From contig JAOAGR010000001.1 of NCBI GenBank assembly GCA_026415655.1, positions 1 to 60,616 of the forward strand: DNA of 60,616 bases, written 5' to 3'. Source of the stretch: Candidatus Dojkabacteria bacterium (GTDB lineage: Bacteria; Patescibacteriota; Dojkabacteria; JAOAGR01). Position numbers and translations under genes: made by a program. The notes below the pieces were generated by a model. The model did not search any database and was not told the origin of the DNA. It saw only the letters and a program-made list of their open reading frames with translations. Shown here piece after piece: positions 8,818 through 18,413 of the stretch (positions within the stretch are counted from its first letter, which is position 1; each line of letters starts with the position of its first letter).

Positions 8818-11800
8818 ATGAATAACAAACTAATAACTAATTTCTTTGAACTTTATAATCAACTAAATAATGAACAGAAAAAGGCTGTAGATATGATTGA
8901 TGGACCTGTTATGATATTGGCCGGTCCTGGTACTGGTAAGACTCAAGTTTTAGCGCTAAGAATAGTTAATATCCTGAGGCAAACAGATGTAGAACCAAAT
9001 GATATCTTGTGCCTTACATTCCAAGATGCTTCTGTACAAGCAATGCGTAATCGGTTGATACGTTTTTTAGGAAATGATGCATACCGAATCAACATACATA
9101 CTTTTCATTCCTTTTGTAATGATGTAATACGTACATATCCAGATATTTTTAATTTCAATCTAAATGTAAGTACTATCTCTGATGTGGATAAGTTGGATAT
9201 TTTCAGGGATATAATTTTAAATAATAAGCTTGATCAACTACAATTTACTAACGATATTTTAGGTTATTTTTCTTCGTTAGTTCGTACAATATCTAATCTT
9301 AAAAAAGAATATATAACACCAGCAAAATTAAAAGAAATAATTCAGATATGGGCGCAAGGTGATCAGGATGTTGAACTGCGCAAGTTAGAACGGATGAACC
9401 AATTGGTTATTTTCTATGAAGAATATCTAAGAATAATGAAAGAAAGGAGTTTAATAGATTTCGATGATATGATCTATTATGTTACTGAGGAATTTACGAA
9501 AAACGATGAATTAGTACGTATTTATCAAGAAAATTTTTTATACACACTTGTCGATGAGTTTCAGGATACAAATAATGCCCAACTTGAAGTAATAAAACAT
9601 GTTGCAAATTACGAAGGTCTAAATTCTAATATATTTGTTGTTGGTGATGACGATCAGACTATCTTTAGATTTCAAGGCGCGTCTCTGAGTAACTTTTCAT
9701 CATTTTTGGAAATATTCCCTGATACAGAAATTATTGTTTTGAAAACTAATTATCGTTCAGGACAACAGATAATTGATGTCTCTGAAAATGTAATAAAAAA
9801 TAATGAACCATTTCGATTAGTTAATAATGATTTCTTAAAATCACGAAATTTAGATAAAAATTTTGTTTCAGGTAGAGGTTTAGATTCGAGAGTATCGGTT
9901 CATGAATTTAACAATGCTCTACATGAAGACTATTTTATAGCTAGTTCTATCAAGTCGCTTATAGATTCGGGTGTTGATCCAAATGAAATTGCGATAATTA
10001 CACGTAATAATAGACAAATATCTAATATTACAGGGTTTTTAGATGCTTTTAGGATAAAATATAAAATTAAAAAATCTAATAATTTGTTGGATGATAACTT
10101 TATTCTTGATATTATTACTATTTTCAAAGCAATAAATGATCCCAAACTTTTGTTTGATGATAGATTTATGTGGGACTTTTGCAATGTAAAATTCTGGGAT
10201 TTAAATATATATGATCTTCTTGCACAGATGCACAAATCGCGTGAAAGTAATAAATCTTTCTATGAACTCATCAAAAATAGCAATGATATTTTATATATTA
10301 AATTTAAAGGCGTTTTGGATGAAATTGTTAATTTATCAAAGAAGATTTCAGAATTTTCGGTTGAAAATATTTTTATTAAAATGATTAATAAACTAGGTAT
10401 ATTGGAATATCTAGGGAAAATTGATGATTCTCATTTGTATCTACATAAAATTGGTATTTTTTATCAATATATACAATCAAGACAGAAATTTTATCAGACT
10501 TATTTTGGAAACAAATATAGCTATATATTGCAAAAATTAATATCTGATCTGGATAACATGCAAAAGCGTGAAGTTATAATACCTATTGATATATCTGATG
10601 TGGAGCAGATGGATGGGATAAACGTTATTACAGCTCATTCATCAAAAGGTCTCGAATTTGAATATGTTTTTCTCTATCAGTGTATCGAAAATAACTGGGA
10701 GAAGGTCCAAGGTAGGGTAGATCCATTTAAATCACCGTTGTTTAATAATTTAATACCATCAGAACTTAACGAAAAAGAATATGACGAAAGAAGGCTTTTC
10801 TATGTGGCCTGTACTAGAGCTAAGAATGAATTAATTATTACATTTGCGAATAAGTATCCTGCATCAAGTAGTGGTGAGCTTGATTGGAAGGAAAAAAACG
10901 TTAGTAAATATGTGCTTGAAACAAATATTGAAAAATTTATTAGACATGATGAACTGATAGATCAAGATGAAAAAATAAATCAGATATTGTTATCAGACAT
11001 AGATGATGTAGTATTTGATGATAATACTAAACAGTATTTATCGAATATCATTCAATCAAATTTTACTTTATCGTTTACTGGGCTCAAGAAATATTCAGAT
11101 TACTGTAAATATAAGTTTTTATTGGAAAATATATTCAAAGTACCTACGCCTACTAGTGCGGAGTTACTGATAGGTACTTTTGTTCATGAGGGAGTAGAGA
11201 ATATCATTAAATATGGAGTTAACAATGAAAATACGCTAGATAATTTGATAAAAAAAATATTAGAAAAGGCAGAACAAGAGTATCACTCAAGCGATTTTAT
11301 TTTTGAGGTTTCTTTAGACAAGATAAAAGATAAAATTAGTAAAAGTATAAAAGCTTATTTTGAATATTATCAAAATAATTTCTCCCTAAGGGTATATTCT
11401 ATTGAAACTAATATCAAAGCATGGTTTGAAAATATTCCAATTAACGGCAGGGTAGATATGATAGGTTTTGAGCAGGGAGCTTATGTTATTTCTGATTTCA
11501 AAACTATTTCAAAAATTCCTTCGATAGGTGATTTTTTAGGTATAAATAAAACATCACAAAATCAGCATTTACAGCAGTTACTTTTTTATAAATTATTGAT
11601 TGAAAAGTGTAGTTATCAAAATATAAAGTTGTTAAAAAATAAAATAAAATCACTTCGTATTGAGTATATTGATACTACAGATTACAGAGTAATTCCTTTT
11701 GAGATCCCGGCATTTGGTATCTATGAATATCGTAAAAGAGTTAATTCTAAAGAAACTTCCGAGTTTGACCTAGATCAGGTATACGAAGAGTTAAAAAATT

Positions 11801-11904
11801 CTATAAAAGATGTTTACAATTCGATTGTAGCATTAGATTTTAGAAAAACTGATGATTTGTCAAAATGTGAAAAATGCCCATTTAGAAAACATTGTCGTAG
11901 GTGA
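8818..11904 (+). CDS. UvrD/Rep-type helicase fused to a C-terminal RecB-like Fe-S nuclease
   Basis: An SF1A helicase with all main motifs: AGPGTGKT (I), TFQDAS (Ia), HTFHSF, DEFQDT (II), GDDDQTIFRFQGA (III), NYRS (IV), TAHSSKGLEF (V) and YVACTRAK (VI). The last 280 residues form a PD-(D/E)XK nuclease: a LIGTFVHEGVE helix, then GRVDMI and VISDFKT supplying the metal-binding D and D-x-K. One Cys in SDYCKYKF plus the end CEKCPFRKHC give the four-Cys pattern of AddB/Cas4 iron-sulfur nucleases. This is an AddAB-like activity in one chain, likely for double-strand-break processing. The track starts at TTG 8767; ATG 8818 is preferred because it leaves a usable divergent intergenic space. Confidence 0.85.
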   Translation: MNNKLITNFFELYNQLNNEQKKAVDMIDGPVMILAGPGTGKTQVLALRIVNILRQTDVEPNDILCLTFQDASVQAMRNRLIRFLGNDAYRINIHTFHSFCNDVIRTYPDIFNFNLNVSTISDVDKLDIFRDIILNNKLDQLQFTNDILGYFSSLVRTISNLKKEYITPAKLKEIIQIWAQGDQDVELRKLERMNQLVIFYEEYLRIMKERSLIDFDDMIYYVTEEFTKNDELVRIYQENFLYTLVDEFQDTNNAQLEVIKHVANYEGLNSNIFVVGDDDQTIFRFQGASLSNFSSFLEIFPDTEIIVLKTNYRSGQQIIDVSENVIKNNEPFRLVNNDFLKSRNLDKNFVSGRGLDSRVSVHEFNNALHEDYFIASSIKSLIDSGVDPNEIAIITRNNRQISNITGFLDAFRIKYKIKKSNNLLDDNFILDIITIFKAINDPKLLFDDRFMWDFCNVKFWDLNIYDLLAQMHKSRESNKSFYELIKNSNDILYIKFKGVLDEIVNLSKKISEFSVENIFIKMINKLGILEYLGKIDDSHLYLHKIGIFYQYIQSRQKFYQTYFGNKYSYILQKLISDLDNMQKREVIIPIDISDVEQMDGINVITAHSSKGLEFEYVFLYQCIENNWEKVQGRVDPFKSPLFNNLIPSELNEKEYDERRLFYVACTRAKNELIITFANKYPASSSGELDWKEKNVSKYVLETNIEKFIRHDELIDQDEKINQILLSDIDDVVFDDNTKQYLSNIIQSNFTLSFTGLKKYSDYCKYKFLLENIFKVPTPTSAELLIGTFVHEGVENIIKYGVNNENTLDNLIKKILEKAEQEYHSSDFIFEVSLDKIKDKISKSIKAYFEYYQNNFSLRVYSIETNIKAWFENIPINGRVDMIGFEQGAYVISDFKTISKIPSIGDFLGINKTSQNQHLQQLLFYKLLIEKCSYQNIKLLKNKIKSLRIEYIDTTDYRVIPFEIPAFGIYEYRKRVNSKETSEFDLDQVYEELKNSIKDVYNSIVALDFRKTDDLSKCEKCPFRKHCRR

Positions 11905-11949
11905 TTGTATATTTTGGAATAGATAAAATAAATTCAATAAAGTAAAAAC

Positions 11950-11968
11950 AAAAAAATGCATACATGCA
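11950..11968 (-). terminator. weak terminator-like hairpin with T7 tail
   Basis: Read on the minus strand, TGCA-TGTA-TGCA is followed by seven T. It lies downstream of the M23 gene, at the end of the long minus-strand envelope cluster. The stem is only four to five pairs, so the call is weak. The rest of the 158-base gap between the convergent genes shows nothing else. Confidence 0.25.
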
Positions 11969-12062
11969 AATAATTTCTTATATTTATTTAATAAAACAAA
12001 TGTTCTTGAATTATATTGAAGTTAATAGTCTGGTTATATTACCATAATGTATTATTGTAAAT

Positions 12063-13403
12063 TCATGGACAGGGTACATTGCGCAGTAGATGCCAATACT
12101 GGGTTACTATTCCATTTGGTTTTCCGTCACTTCCTACATGTACTAAAACAGCATAATATGCAGGATCATTTTTAAAAGTGCCGTTATAATCATAACAACC
12201 ATATCTAATATACCCATCAGACATAGCGTATATTGGTGCACCATGATAGGACGCGATATCAACCGGACCTCCATGTGCTACTGATGATTGAGTGATCACG
12301 TAGTTAAACATTGGGGGATGAGAGACTAAATTATTATTTGCTCTTCCGGGCAGATATGTATCTGCATTTTTTCTTTGACCATTTACTATGACTTCTAGGT
12401 GCAAATGTGAGCCTAGAGAAGGGTATTGTACAGGATCATAGTAGTACCAATTTGGTCCCAAATGACTACAATAATTATTTGTTCTTGGTACTGGATTTGC
12501 AGGATAATAGCTACATGAAAAACCTGTTCTTCCTTGAAATCCGATCACCTGTCCTGCCTTTACAAATGCTCCTGATGGCGGCATGACAGCAAGTTTTAAT
12601 CTATATTCGCTTAGTTCCCGTTCTAATCTTTTCATTTCTTCAGAGAGTTGAGCATCTTTAGAAAATAAATCTTTTTGATTATTGAGCGATTCCTGGATTT
12701 GTTTGTCTTTGTTTTGTTTTTGCCATTCGAGTGCCTGTTGTTGCATTTTTAATCCTTCGTATTTTGATACTGTTTCTTCTTTGATTTTGTTTATTTCATC
12801 TTTTTTTTGAATTATTGTTTGCTTTTTTTCTTGTAATTCATTTTCAAATGTAATAATTTCTTCTTTTTTGTTTTTAATTATTGTTGTTATTGCTTTTTGT
12901 TTTTCTTGCTCTAATATCGCATTTTCTAGACTTGTGGATTCATAAAGTAAACTTGGTGAGCTAATCTGGCGTTTGTATAAAAAGTTTATCGAAATTTCAT
13001 ATTCGTTTTGTAATCGTTTTAATTCTTCATTTAATTCTTTTATTCTATCTTCAAGTTTTGCTTGTTCATCTATGAGAATACTGAGTTCTAATTCTAATTT
13101 TTCTATCTCCAAACTTAGTGTCTCTATCATTATTTCGTTTTGTCTAATAGTAGAATCTAAAACGACCTTTTGCTGCTTGAGACTAGCTTGTTTTTGAGCT
13201 TCTGACAATATAGTATTTTTTATTTTCTCTCGCTCTTCTTTTAATTTCCTCAATTTTTCTTCGGTTTCTTTTAGTTTTTGTTGCATTTCACTTGTTGCTT
13301 GTGCGTGTACAAATTGGCTAGTTATGACATTTACATGTAGTAAAATCATTACAACAACACCTATTAAAATAAAAATTATTTTTTTTGCGGTTCTGTTTAT
13401 CAT
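12063..13403 (-). CDS. secreted coiled-coil M23 peptidase with permuted domain order (EnvC/PcsB-like role)
   Basis: A 446-residue protein: signal peptide ending near FVHAQA (about residue 36), a long Glu/Lys-rich coiled coil (about 40-275), then M23 elements. The order is unusual. The half that normally comes last (AGQVIGFQGRTG, then GSHLHLEVIVNG at about 330) comes first. The half that normally comes first (HGGPVDIAS at about 377, GAPIYAMSDGYI, then TQYWHLL at about 437) forms the C-terminus. All expected zinc and catalytic residues (H..D, H in WHL, HLH) are present. Four Cys lie in or near the insertions. Immediately downstream of FtsX, it should be the peptidoglycan hydrolase controlled by FtsEX. 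Confidence 0.8.
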   Translation of the reverse strand: MINRTAKKIIFILIGVVVMILLHVNVITSQFVHAQATSEMQQKLKETEEKLRKLKEEREKIKNTILSEAQKQASLKQQKVVLDSTIRQNEIMIETLSLEIEKLELELSILIDEQAKLEDRIKELNEELKRLQNEYEISINFLYKRQISSPSLLYESTSLENAILEQEKQKAITTIIKNKKEEIITFENELQEKKQTIIQKKDEINKIKEETVSKYEGLKMQQQALEWQKQNKDKQIQESLNNQKDLFSKDAQLSEEMKRLERELSEYRLKLAVMPPSGAFVKAGQVIGFQGRTGFSCSYYPANPVPRTNNYCSHLGPNWYYYDPVQYPSLGSHLHLEVIVNGQRKNADTYLPGRANNNLVSHPPMFNYVITQSSVAHGGPVDIASYHGAPIYAMSDGYIRYGCYDYNGTFKNDPAYYAVLVHVGSDGKPNGIVTQYWHLLRNVPCP

Positions 13404-13406
13404 TTG

Positions 13407-14369
13407 CTATTTACTAACATATTTTATTACAGCTATAAAGCTACTCATACAGCCCAATATTGCACCGGCCAATGAAACATATAAATAAAACTGTAATATA
13501 AGATAAGAATCAATTTCAGGCCATGGTACAGTGCCGATTATACCGAGTATTTGATTGATAGAATTTGGATAATAAGTAGTAATCAAATAATACGATGCCC
13601 AAATCATGCTTACAGATATTATTCCACTGATTAGACCATATAATGCACCATTTATAATGAATGGTGTTCTTATAAACCAACCCTGTGCGCCGACTAGATT
13701 CATTATCTCTAGCTCCTTAGAATGATAACCTATACTAAGTTTTGTAGTAATAAATATAAGTATCATGGATACCGTTGCCAATAGCCCTGTTGCCACTATA
13801 CCTGCGATTTGCACAAATTCATTAAGAGATCTTATAAAGTCTGCCTGTCGAATGTCAAAATTATACCAGCCAAATTTGTCTATATTTTGTTTATCAACAA
13901 GAGATAAAAATTCTTCATCATTTTCTAAATAACTAATAAGTTTTCTCAGCGTTTCTTGGCTTTCTCCTCTGATAAACGCAATTCGTGGTAAAACACCTTC
14001 TAACACAGAATCATCAACTTCAATATCTTTAATTTTTTCTTTAAAATCACGTTTTGAAAATTCATAGTCTTGTAAATTAACATCAACATTTAGTCCCGAA
14101 CTCTTTATCTTGTCTAAGAATTTCTGCCCTTCTTCATCGGTCAAGTTGCCTTTTAGATAAATAATCAACGGGGGTTTAGAATCTATATATTCAATTATTT
14201 TGGCAGATCCGTAATAAAGAATCAAACACAAAATAATTATAAAAAAAGAAAGTGTCATAACCGTCATCGAAGCTATACTAAGCCCAATATTTCTCCACAT
14301 GTATTGGAAAGCAGTCTTAAAAAGTCTAGCAATTATAATAAAAATGTTTGTTTTATAGTTCATAGCCAC
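13407..14369 (-). CDS. ftsX: cell division protein FtsX
   Basis: A 320-residue permease-like protein with the FtsX layout: a short cytoplasmic N-terminus, helix 1 at about residues 28-53, a roughly 110-residue extracellular domain, then three C-terminal helices with the conserved ELEIMNLVGAQGWFIRTPF loop before helix 3. It partners FtsE to transmit ATP hydrolysis to a cell wall hydrolase outside. It starts at GTG 14369 or ATG 14363; both overlap the end of ftsE, showing translational coupling. Four bases separate its stop from the M23 hydrolase gene. Confidence 0.9.
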   Translation of the reverse strand: MAMNYKTNIFIIIARLFKTAFQYMWRNIGLSIASMTVMTLSFFIIILCLILYYGSAKIIEYIDSKPPLIIYLKGNLTDEEGQKFLDKIKSSGLNVDVNLQDYEFSKRDFKEKIKDIEVDDSVLEGVLPRIAFIRGESQETLRKLISYLENDEEFLSLVDKQNIDKFGWYNFDIRQADFIRSLNEFVQIAGIVATGLLATVSMILIFITTKLSIGYHSKELEIMNLVGAQGWFIRTPFIINGALYGLISGIISVSMIWASYYLITTYYPNSINQILGIIGTVPWPEIDSYLILQFYLYVSLAGAILGCMSSFIAVIKYVSK

Positions 14370-15045
14370 CTATATAATCTCTTATAACTCTTCCGTTTTC
14401 AAATGCAATAACACGCTTATTAAGTGAATTTACCACTTCGACATCATGAGTTGCAACAATCACCGTTGTACCCCAATTATTGATTTTGTTTAACAATTGT
14501 ATTATATCCCATGTATTGCTCCTATCCAGATTACCTGTTGGTTCATCTGCTATGAGCATTAATGGTTCATTTACTACTGCTCTTGCGATTGCAGCTCTTT
14601 GTTGCTCACCTCCAGACAAAGTTTTAGGAAAAGCATCTTTTTTATCAAGTAAACCAACCAAATCTAGTACATATTCTACAGCTTTTTTTATCTCTCTTGT
14701 GGGTTTACCGCATACCTCGAGAACAAATGCAACGTTTTCCCAGACAGTTTTAGTCTCTATTAGCTTAAAGTCTTGAAAGATAATTCCAATCATTGATCTA
14801 TACTTTGCTAGTTTACTTCCAGAAAGTTTATCGACCCTTATTTTTGAATTAAATATTATTTTTCCTGACGTTGGTTTTTCCTGTTGTATTGCTAATTTCA
14901 CAACCGTGGATTTACCAGCGCCAGAGGGACCTACCAAAAATACAAATTCCCCTTCGTCTATGGCAAAGGTAACATCGTCTAATGCGTATTTGTCTTTATA
15001 TCTTTTTGTTACGTTTTCAAAGATTAACACAGTATTTTTATTCAA
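14353..15045 (-). CDS. ftsE: cell division ATP-binding protein FtsE
   Basis: A single ABC ATPase domain of 230 residues with GPSGAGKST (Walker A, about residues 38-46), LSGGEQQR (signature), LIADEPTGNLD (Walker B) and ATHDVEVV (H-loop). Length and motif set match FtsE, and its overlap with ftsX settles the call. The track start is TTG 15045; GTG 15030 is an alternative. The upstream gene overlaps its start by eight bases, so division and envelope genes here are tightly coupled. Confidence 0.92.
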   Translation of the reverse strand: MNKNTVLIFENVTKRYKDKYALDDVTFAIDEGEFVFLVGPSGAGKSTVVKLAIQQEKPTSGKIIFNSKIRVDKLSGSKLAKYRSMIGIIFQDFKLIETKTVWENVAFVLEVCGKPTREIKKAVEYVLDLVGLLDKKDAFPKTLSGGEQQRAAIARAVVNEPLMLIADEPTGNLDRSNTWDIIQLLNKINNWGTTVIVATHDVEVVNSLNKRVIAFENGRVIRDYIGGYEL

Positions 15046-16315
15046 TTGGTATTATAACAATAATAATGTTTTTTTCATCATTTGATATTCGATGAAACCA
15101 GAAGGGCAGATTTGATACTTCTAAATCAATCTCATATCTTTCTAAATATTCTAGTTTATCTAATACTTCTTTTGCTTCATTAATATTTTTTGATTTTATT
15201 CTGTTTGCAATTTGTTTTTTATCTATTTGTGGTTGGGCTATGCCGTTTATCCTAAACTCTATAGCTACAGAATCTGTTTCTGATCCTACTACATTAACAA
15301 TAAAATTTTCTTTATTTCCATCCCATATATAACTCTTGGGTAATCTTTGTTTGATAAGATCATTCTTTATATCATTGAATTGATTTTTTTCAAATGCTTT
15401 TATTATGCCTTTGGCATTCATTCGAATATTGAAGGTTTCTGATTCATCTTCAGCTTTCTTGTTAATATTAGAATCAATTATTTCCAATCTAAATGTATTC
15501 TCGGCTATTAGATATGTATTTGTATAGTTTTTATTTGTTTTTATTTTAGTTAATATTTGAGTTTTTAATGATTCTTCTATATTTTTAAGGGCATTCTCGA
15601 TATCTTGTTGAGTTATTATTTTCACTTTTTCTGCCTTTGTGCCGCCTGTAATTGATGTTGTGTTCGTCAGAAAAACCTCATTTATATGATCATAACTGCC
15701 TACGGAGAATCGTGCTCCGGCTGGTATATTGTATTTTTCGCTTATTTCCGAAGCTTCTATCTTTATTTCACCTTGAGAACTAAAACCAGAAACTTTTACC
15801 TCACTCAATAAAATATATTCTAAACCTGCGCACAAAGAAGATACACATTTTATTTTTGTGTTTATTGGTAGGCGAATTTCCTTGTCTGTAGAATTAAAAA
15901 TTGCTACTTTTCCTGTTGCTTTGCTTCCCTTAATTTTTTCTCCTGTAGCATTATATTCAAGATCAAATGCATCTTCTAAAGTCAGTTCTGTAGTTTTTAG
16001 CTTATTATCATTAATATTAAATGATAAAACTCTATTTATACTGATTTTTTGTGTTTTATAGTATATACGTATGTATGTTTTTGCATATGCGTCTACATAG
16101 GTATTTAATCCTATAAATCCAATGAATAATAATATAATTATTGATATTAATATAAGCCTAAATAGCTTTGAATTTAAAGGTTTATTCAAGACATTATTTG
16201 ACTTTTTAGGACTTAATTTATTCTTTGTTACATTCTTTTTATTTGAAGGGATCTTATTTTTCTTTGTTTTATTGTTTTGTATTTTATTTGTTATTAATGA
16301 TATAAACTTCAACAT
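15038..16315 (-). CDS. baseplate-J-like membrane protein
   Basis: Lys/Asn-rich cytoplasmic N-terminus, one membrane helix at about residues 52-75, then an extracytoplasmic region with the baseplate J/gp47-like pattern: KGSKATGKVAIFNST, LPINTKIKC, SSQGEIKIEA and IPAGARFSV. CPR genomes commonly carry such chromosomal J-like proteins with no phage genes nearby, and that is the case here. The role is unknown but probably structural at the envelope. ATG 16315 is preferred to the TTG at 16324. The 3' end overlaps ftsE. Confidence 0.7.
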   Translation of the reverse strand: MLKFISLITNKIQNNKTKKNKIPSNKKNVTKNKLSPKKSNNVLNKPLNSKLFRLILISIIILLFIGFIGLNTYVDAYAKTYIRIYYKTQKISINRVLSFNINDNKLKTTELTLEDAFDLEYNATGEKIKGSKATGKVAIFNSTDKEIRLPINTKIKCVSSLCAGLEYILLSEVKVSGFSSQGEIKIEASEISEKYNIPAGARFSVGSYDHINEVFLTNTTSITGGTKAEKVKIITQQDIENALKNIEESLKTQILTKIKTNKNYTNTYLIAENTFRLEIIDSNINKKAEDESETFNIRMNAKGIIKAFEKNQFNDIKNDLIKQRLPKSYIWDGNKENFIVNVVGSETDSVAIEFRINGIAQPQIDKKQIANRIKSKNINEAKEVLDKLEYLERYEIDLEVSNLPFWFHRISNDEKNIIIVIIPIE

Positions 16316-16330
16316 TATTAACAAAATTCA

Positions 16331-17176
16331 TTATTTTTGTTTGGATTCTAAAGAAAACAAATCATGATTAGCGTAGAATATAAGTTTTCGCGTACTTTTG
16401 TTTGTGTATTTTTTGATTTTTATATTTTTTCCATTATTTTCCTCATTTAAACGACTGGTTTTATTCTCTTCAGTGTTATTCTCTTCTGTGTTATTTAAAG
16501 ATCTTTTTGACTGAGAAGGTAGTTCCTCATCATCCAAATTGAATTCATGCGATATTTGTGTGGATTGAGTTTCCTCTACATCATCTGAACTTACTTCTAT
16601 TTCTTGATCAATATTGACTTCAACATAATTTGGTTGATTTAGAAAAACTATATTTGTATCAGTTACTTCTTTATTAACCTCAGTTATATCATTTTCTTCT
16701 TCACTTAAATTTTTTTGTTCTTGATCTCTTTTTTCTAAATCGTTGTTTATTAGGTCTTTAAGAGATAGTTTTGGCTTTTGACCTTCATCTTTCTCTTTTT
16801 CATTAGGTTTAGCAACAACCTCTTCTATAGCAGATGGAATATAGTATGTTCGACTATTGTATTGTTTTATAGCTTCAAACTTTTTCTTTTGTACCTCTTC
16901 CCAGATAGTGTTATTTATTTCTCCTATGCGTGAAACTACTACAAATCCGACTTTCTGTGCTAATCTATAGCCATTTGGATCCAAAGTAACAATCACTACT
17001 AATTTGTCACTTTTATCAATTACGCGTTTTAATAGTTTCAATGTTGGTACCGAATTAAATATAGAAGCGCGATCAGGTATTACTAGACATACTCTTTCAT
17101 CTTTTGCGTAAATAATCTTTTCAAGAATAAAAGTAATTTCGTTATCAGTATCTATAAATATTTTCGTAGAGTCCAT
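16331..17176 (-). CDS. conserved hypothetical with N-terminal nucleotide-binding-like domain
   Basis: A 281-residue protein. Residues 1-110 form a compact alpha/beta domain (RVCLVIPDRASIFNSV, LKLLKR, VVIVTLDPNGYRLAQKVGF), the type found just upstream of J-like membrane proteins in CPR. The rest is acidic, Glu/Asn-rich and probably disordered, ending in a basic stretch. No catalytic motif is seen. Between the FtsA/PilM-like and J-like genes with gaps of two and six bases, it likely works with them at the inner membrane. Confidence 0.55.
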   Translation of the reverse strand: MDSTKIFIDTDNEITFILEKIIYAKDERVCLVIPDRASIFNSVPTLKLLKRVIDKSDKLVVIVTLDPNGYRLAQKVGFVVVSRIGEINNTIWEEVQKKKFEAIKQYNSRTYYIPSAIEEVVAKPNEKEKDEGQKPKLSLKDLINNDLEKRDQEQKNLSEEENDITEVNKEVTDTNIVFLNQPNYVEVNIDQEIEVSSDDVEETQSTQISHEFNLDDEELPSQSKRSLNNTEENNTEENKTSRLNEENNGKNIKIKKYTNKSTRKLIFYANHDLFSLESKQK

Positions 17177-17178
17177 AA

Positions 17179-18384
17179 TTAGTAGTTTAATATTTCTAGC
17201 AAAAATCGTGTAATAGATGCAGGTGTTACATCATCATACCCGGATAATAAATTTGTCTGATCTATTATTCCCTCTAAATCTTTTGGTAATAGATAATTTA
17301 CTTTTGGTGCACGATTGAATGGTAGCTCTTTTGTCCATGGGTATTCGATAAGTGCAGTTTTGATCTCTGGTAGGTACGATCCCCCACCACATAAATAGAA
17401 TTGAGATGGAAACCCATTAGTAAGTGTTAAAAATTCTTCCAATCCAATAGCTACTTGTGCGGCCCAGATAGGTGTATCCTTTAAAATGCTATTTCTTACT
17501 TCTGAAATTCTGATTTCTGTTAATTCGCTATTTGAATATTTAATCTTAAAATCTTCGGCTTCAGGTATGGATATTCTTAGATCATTAGAAATTCTTTTTG
17601 TAAATACACGACCGCCAAAAGCAAGCATTTGTGTACCGAGCACTATTCCGTTTTTGACTAAAGCTAGATCAGTAGTGCCACCACCAATATCAATAATAAT
17701 TCCCGAGAATTCCTCATTTTTTGAACCTTTGATTGATCTAGCTATAGCAAAAGGTTGGGAGACTATACCCAAAAGAGGTAGATTTATGTGATTAGTTATT
17801 GATTTGAGATAATTTACGTGTACAATAGGGGCAAACGTAAAATAAAATTTTATAGTTACGTTAGTACCTGTCATCCCGATAGGATCTTCTACTCTAAAAT
17901 TATCTATTCTGCTGTCAATGATTATTACATTGACAAGTTCTATATGAGAAATTTCACCCGTAGTATCACCTATATGGCCAAAAATGAGATTTTGAGCTTC
18001 TTTGTAAGCTTCTTCTGTAATTAATTCTTGGACTTTTATAATTTCGTCACGGGTAATTTGAGAATTTGGCTTTTTGCGGGTATATTTTGCTTCTACTGTA
18101 ATCCCTTTTACTAATTCACCAGCTATTCCCATTATTACTCCATCAAACTCTTTTGCATCAAATTTTAGATCCATTAATGCCTCTTCAATAGTTTCTATAA
18201 CTCTTCTAATGCTAGTGATAGTTCCATTTTTCATCGCTACAGAATGTTGTTTTTTCTTCAAATATTTTTCTATTACTACATTATTATCTTCTACAGCAAA
18301 AAACACTATTTTCAAAAACTCCGTACCGATATCTAAAGTTATATATTTGTTATTTGTATTCTTTTTTGTCTTTGTAAAAATCAT
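17179..18384 (-). CDS. FtsA/PilM-like actin-fold ATPase
   Basis: A 401-residue actin-like protein: phosphate-1 motif ITLDIGTEFLKIVFF (about residues 17-31), phosphate-2 motif IIIDIGGGTTDLALV (about 223-237), adenosine-site YLCGGGSYLP (about 330), and an SHS2-like region between. FtsA and PilM share these features, so the family is clear and the exact member is not. The setting beside FtsEX and SmpB in a division/envelope cluster favours a division or envelope-scaffold role over pili. No membrane-targeting amphipathic C-terminus is obvious. Confidence 0.75.
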   Translation of the reverse strand: MIFTKTKKNTNNKYITLDIGTEFLKIVFFAVEDNNVVIEKYLKKKQHSVAMKNGTITSIRRVIETIEEALMDLKFDAKEFDGVIMGIAGELVKGITVEAKYTRKKPNSQITRDEIIKVQELITEEAYKEAQNLIFGHIGDTTGEISHIELVNVIIIDSRIDNFRVEDPIGMTGTNVTIKFYFTFAPIVHVNYLKSITNHINLPLLGIVSQPFAIARSIKGSKNEEFSGIIIDIGGGTTDLALVKNGIVLGTQMLAFGGRVFTKRISNDLRISIPEAEDFKIKYSNSELTEIRISEVRNSILKDTPIWAAQVAIGLEEFLTLTNGFPSQFYLCGGGSYLPEIKTALIEYPWTKELPFNRAPKVNYLLPKDLEGIIDQTNLLSGYDDVTPASITRFLLEILNY

Positions 18385-18413
18385 GGATCTGATATTATTC
18401 TATCATAGCAAAT

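Noticed and set aside
15038-16315. Baseplate-J-like gene as a sign of a prophage or phage-tail-like system
   Set aside because: No tail, capsid, lysis or integrase gene is near. The protein has an N-terminal membrane anchor and sits in a division cluster, as in many CPR genomes.
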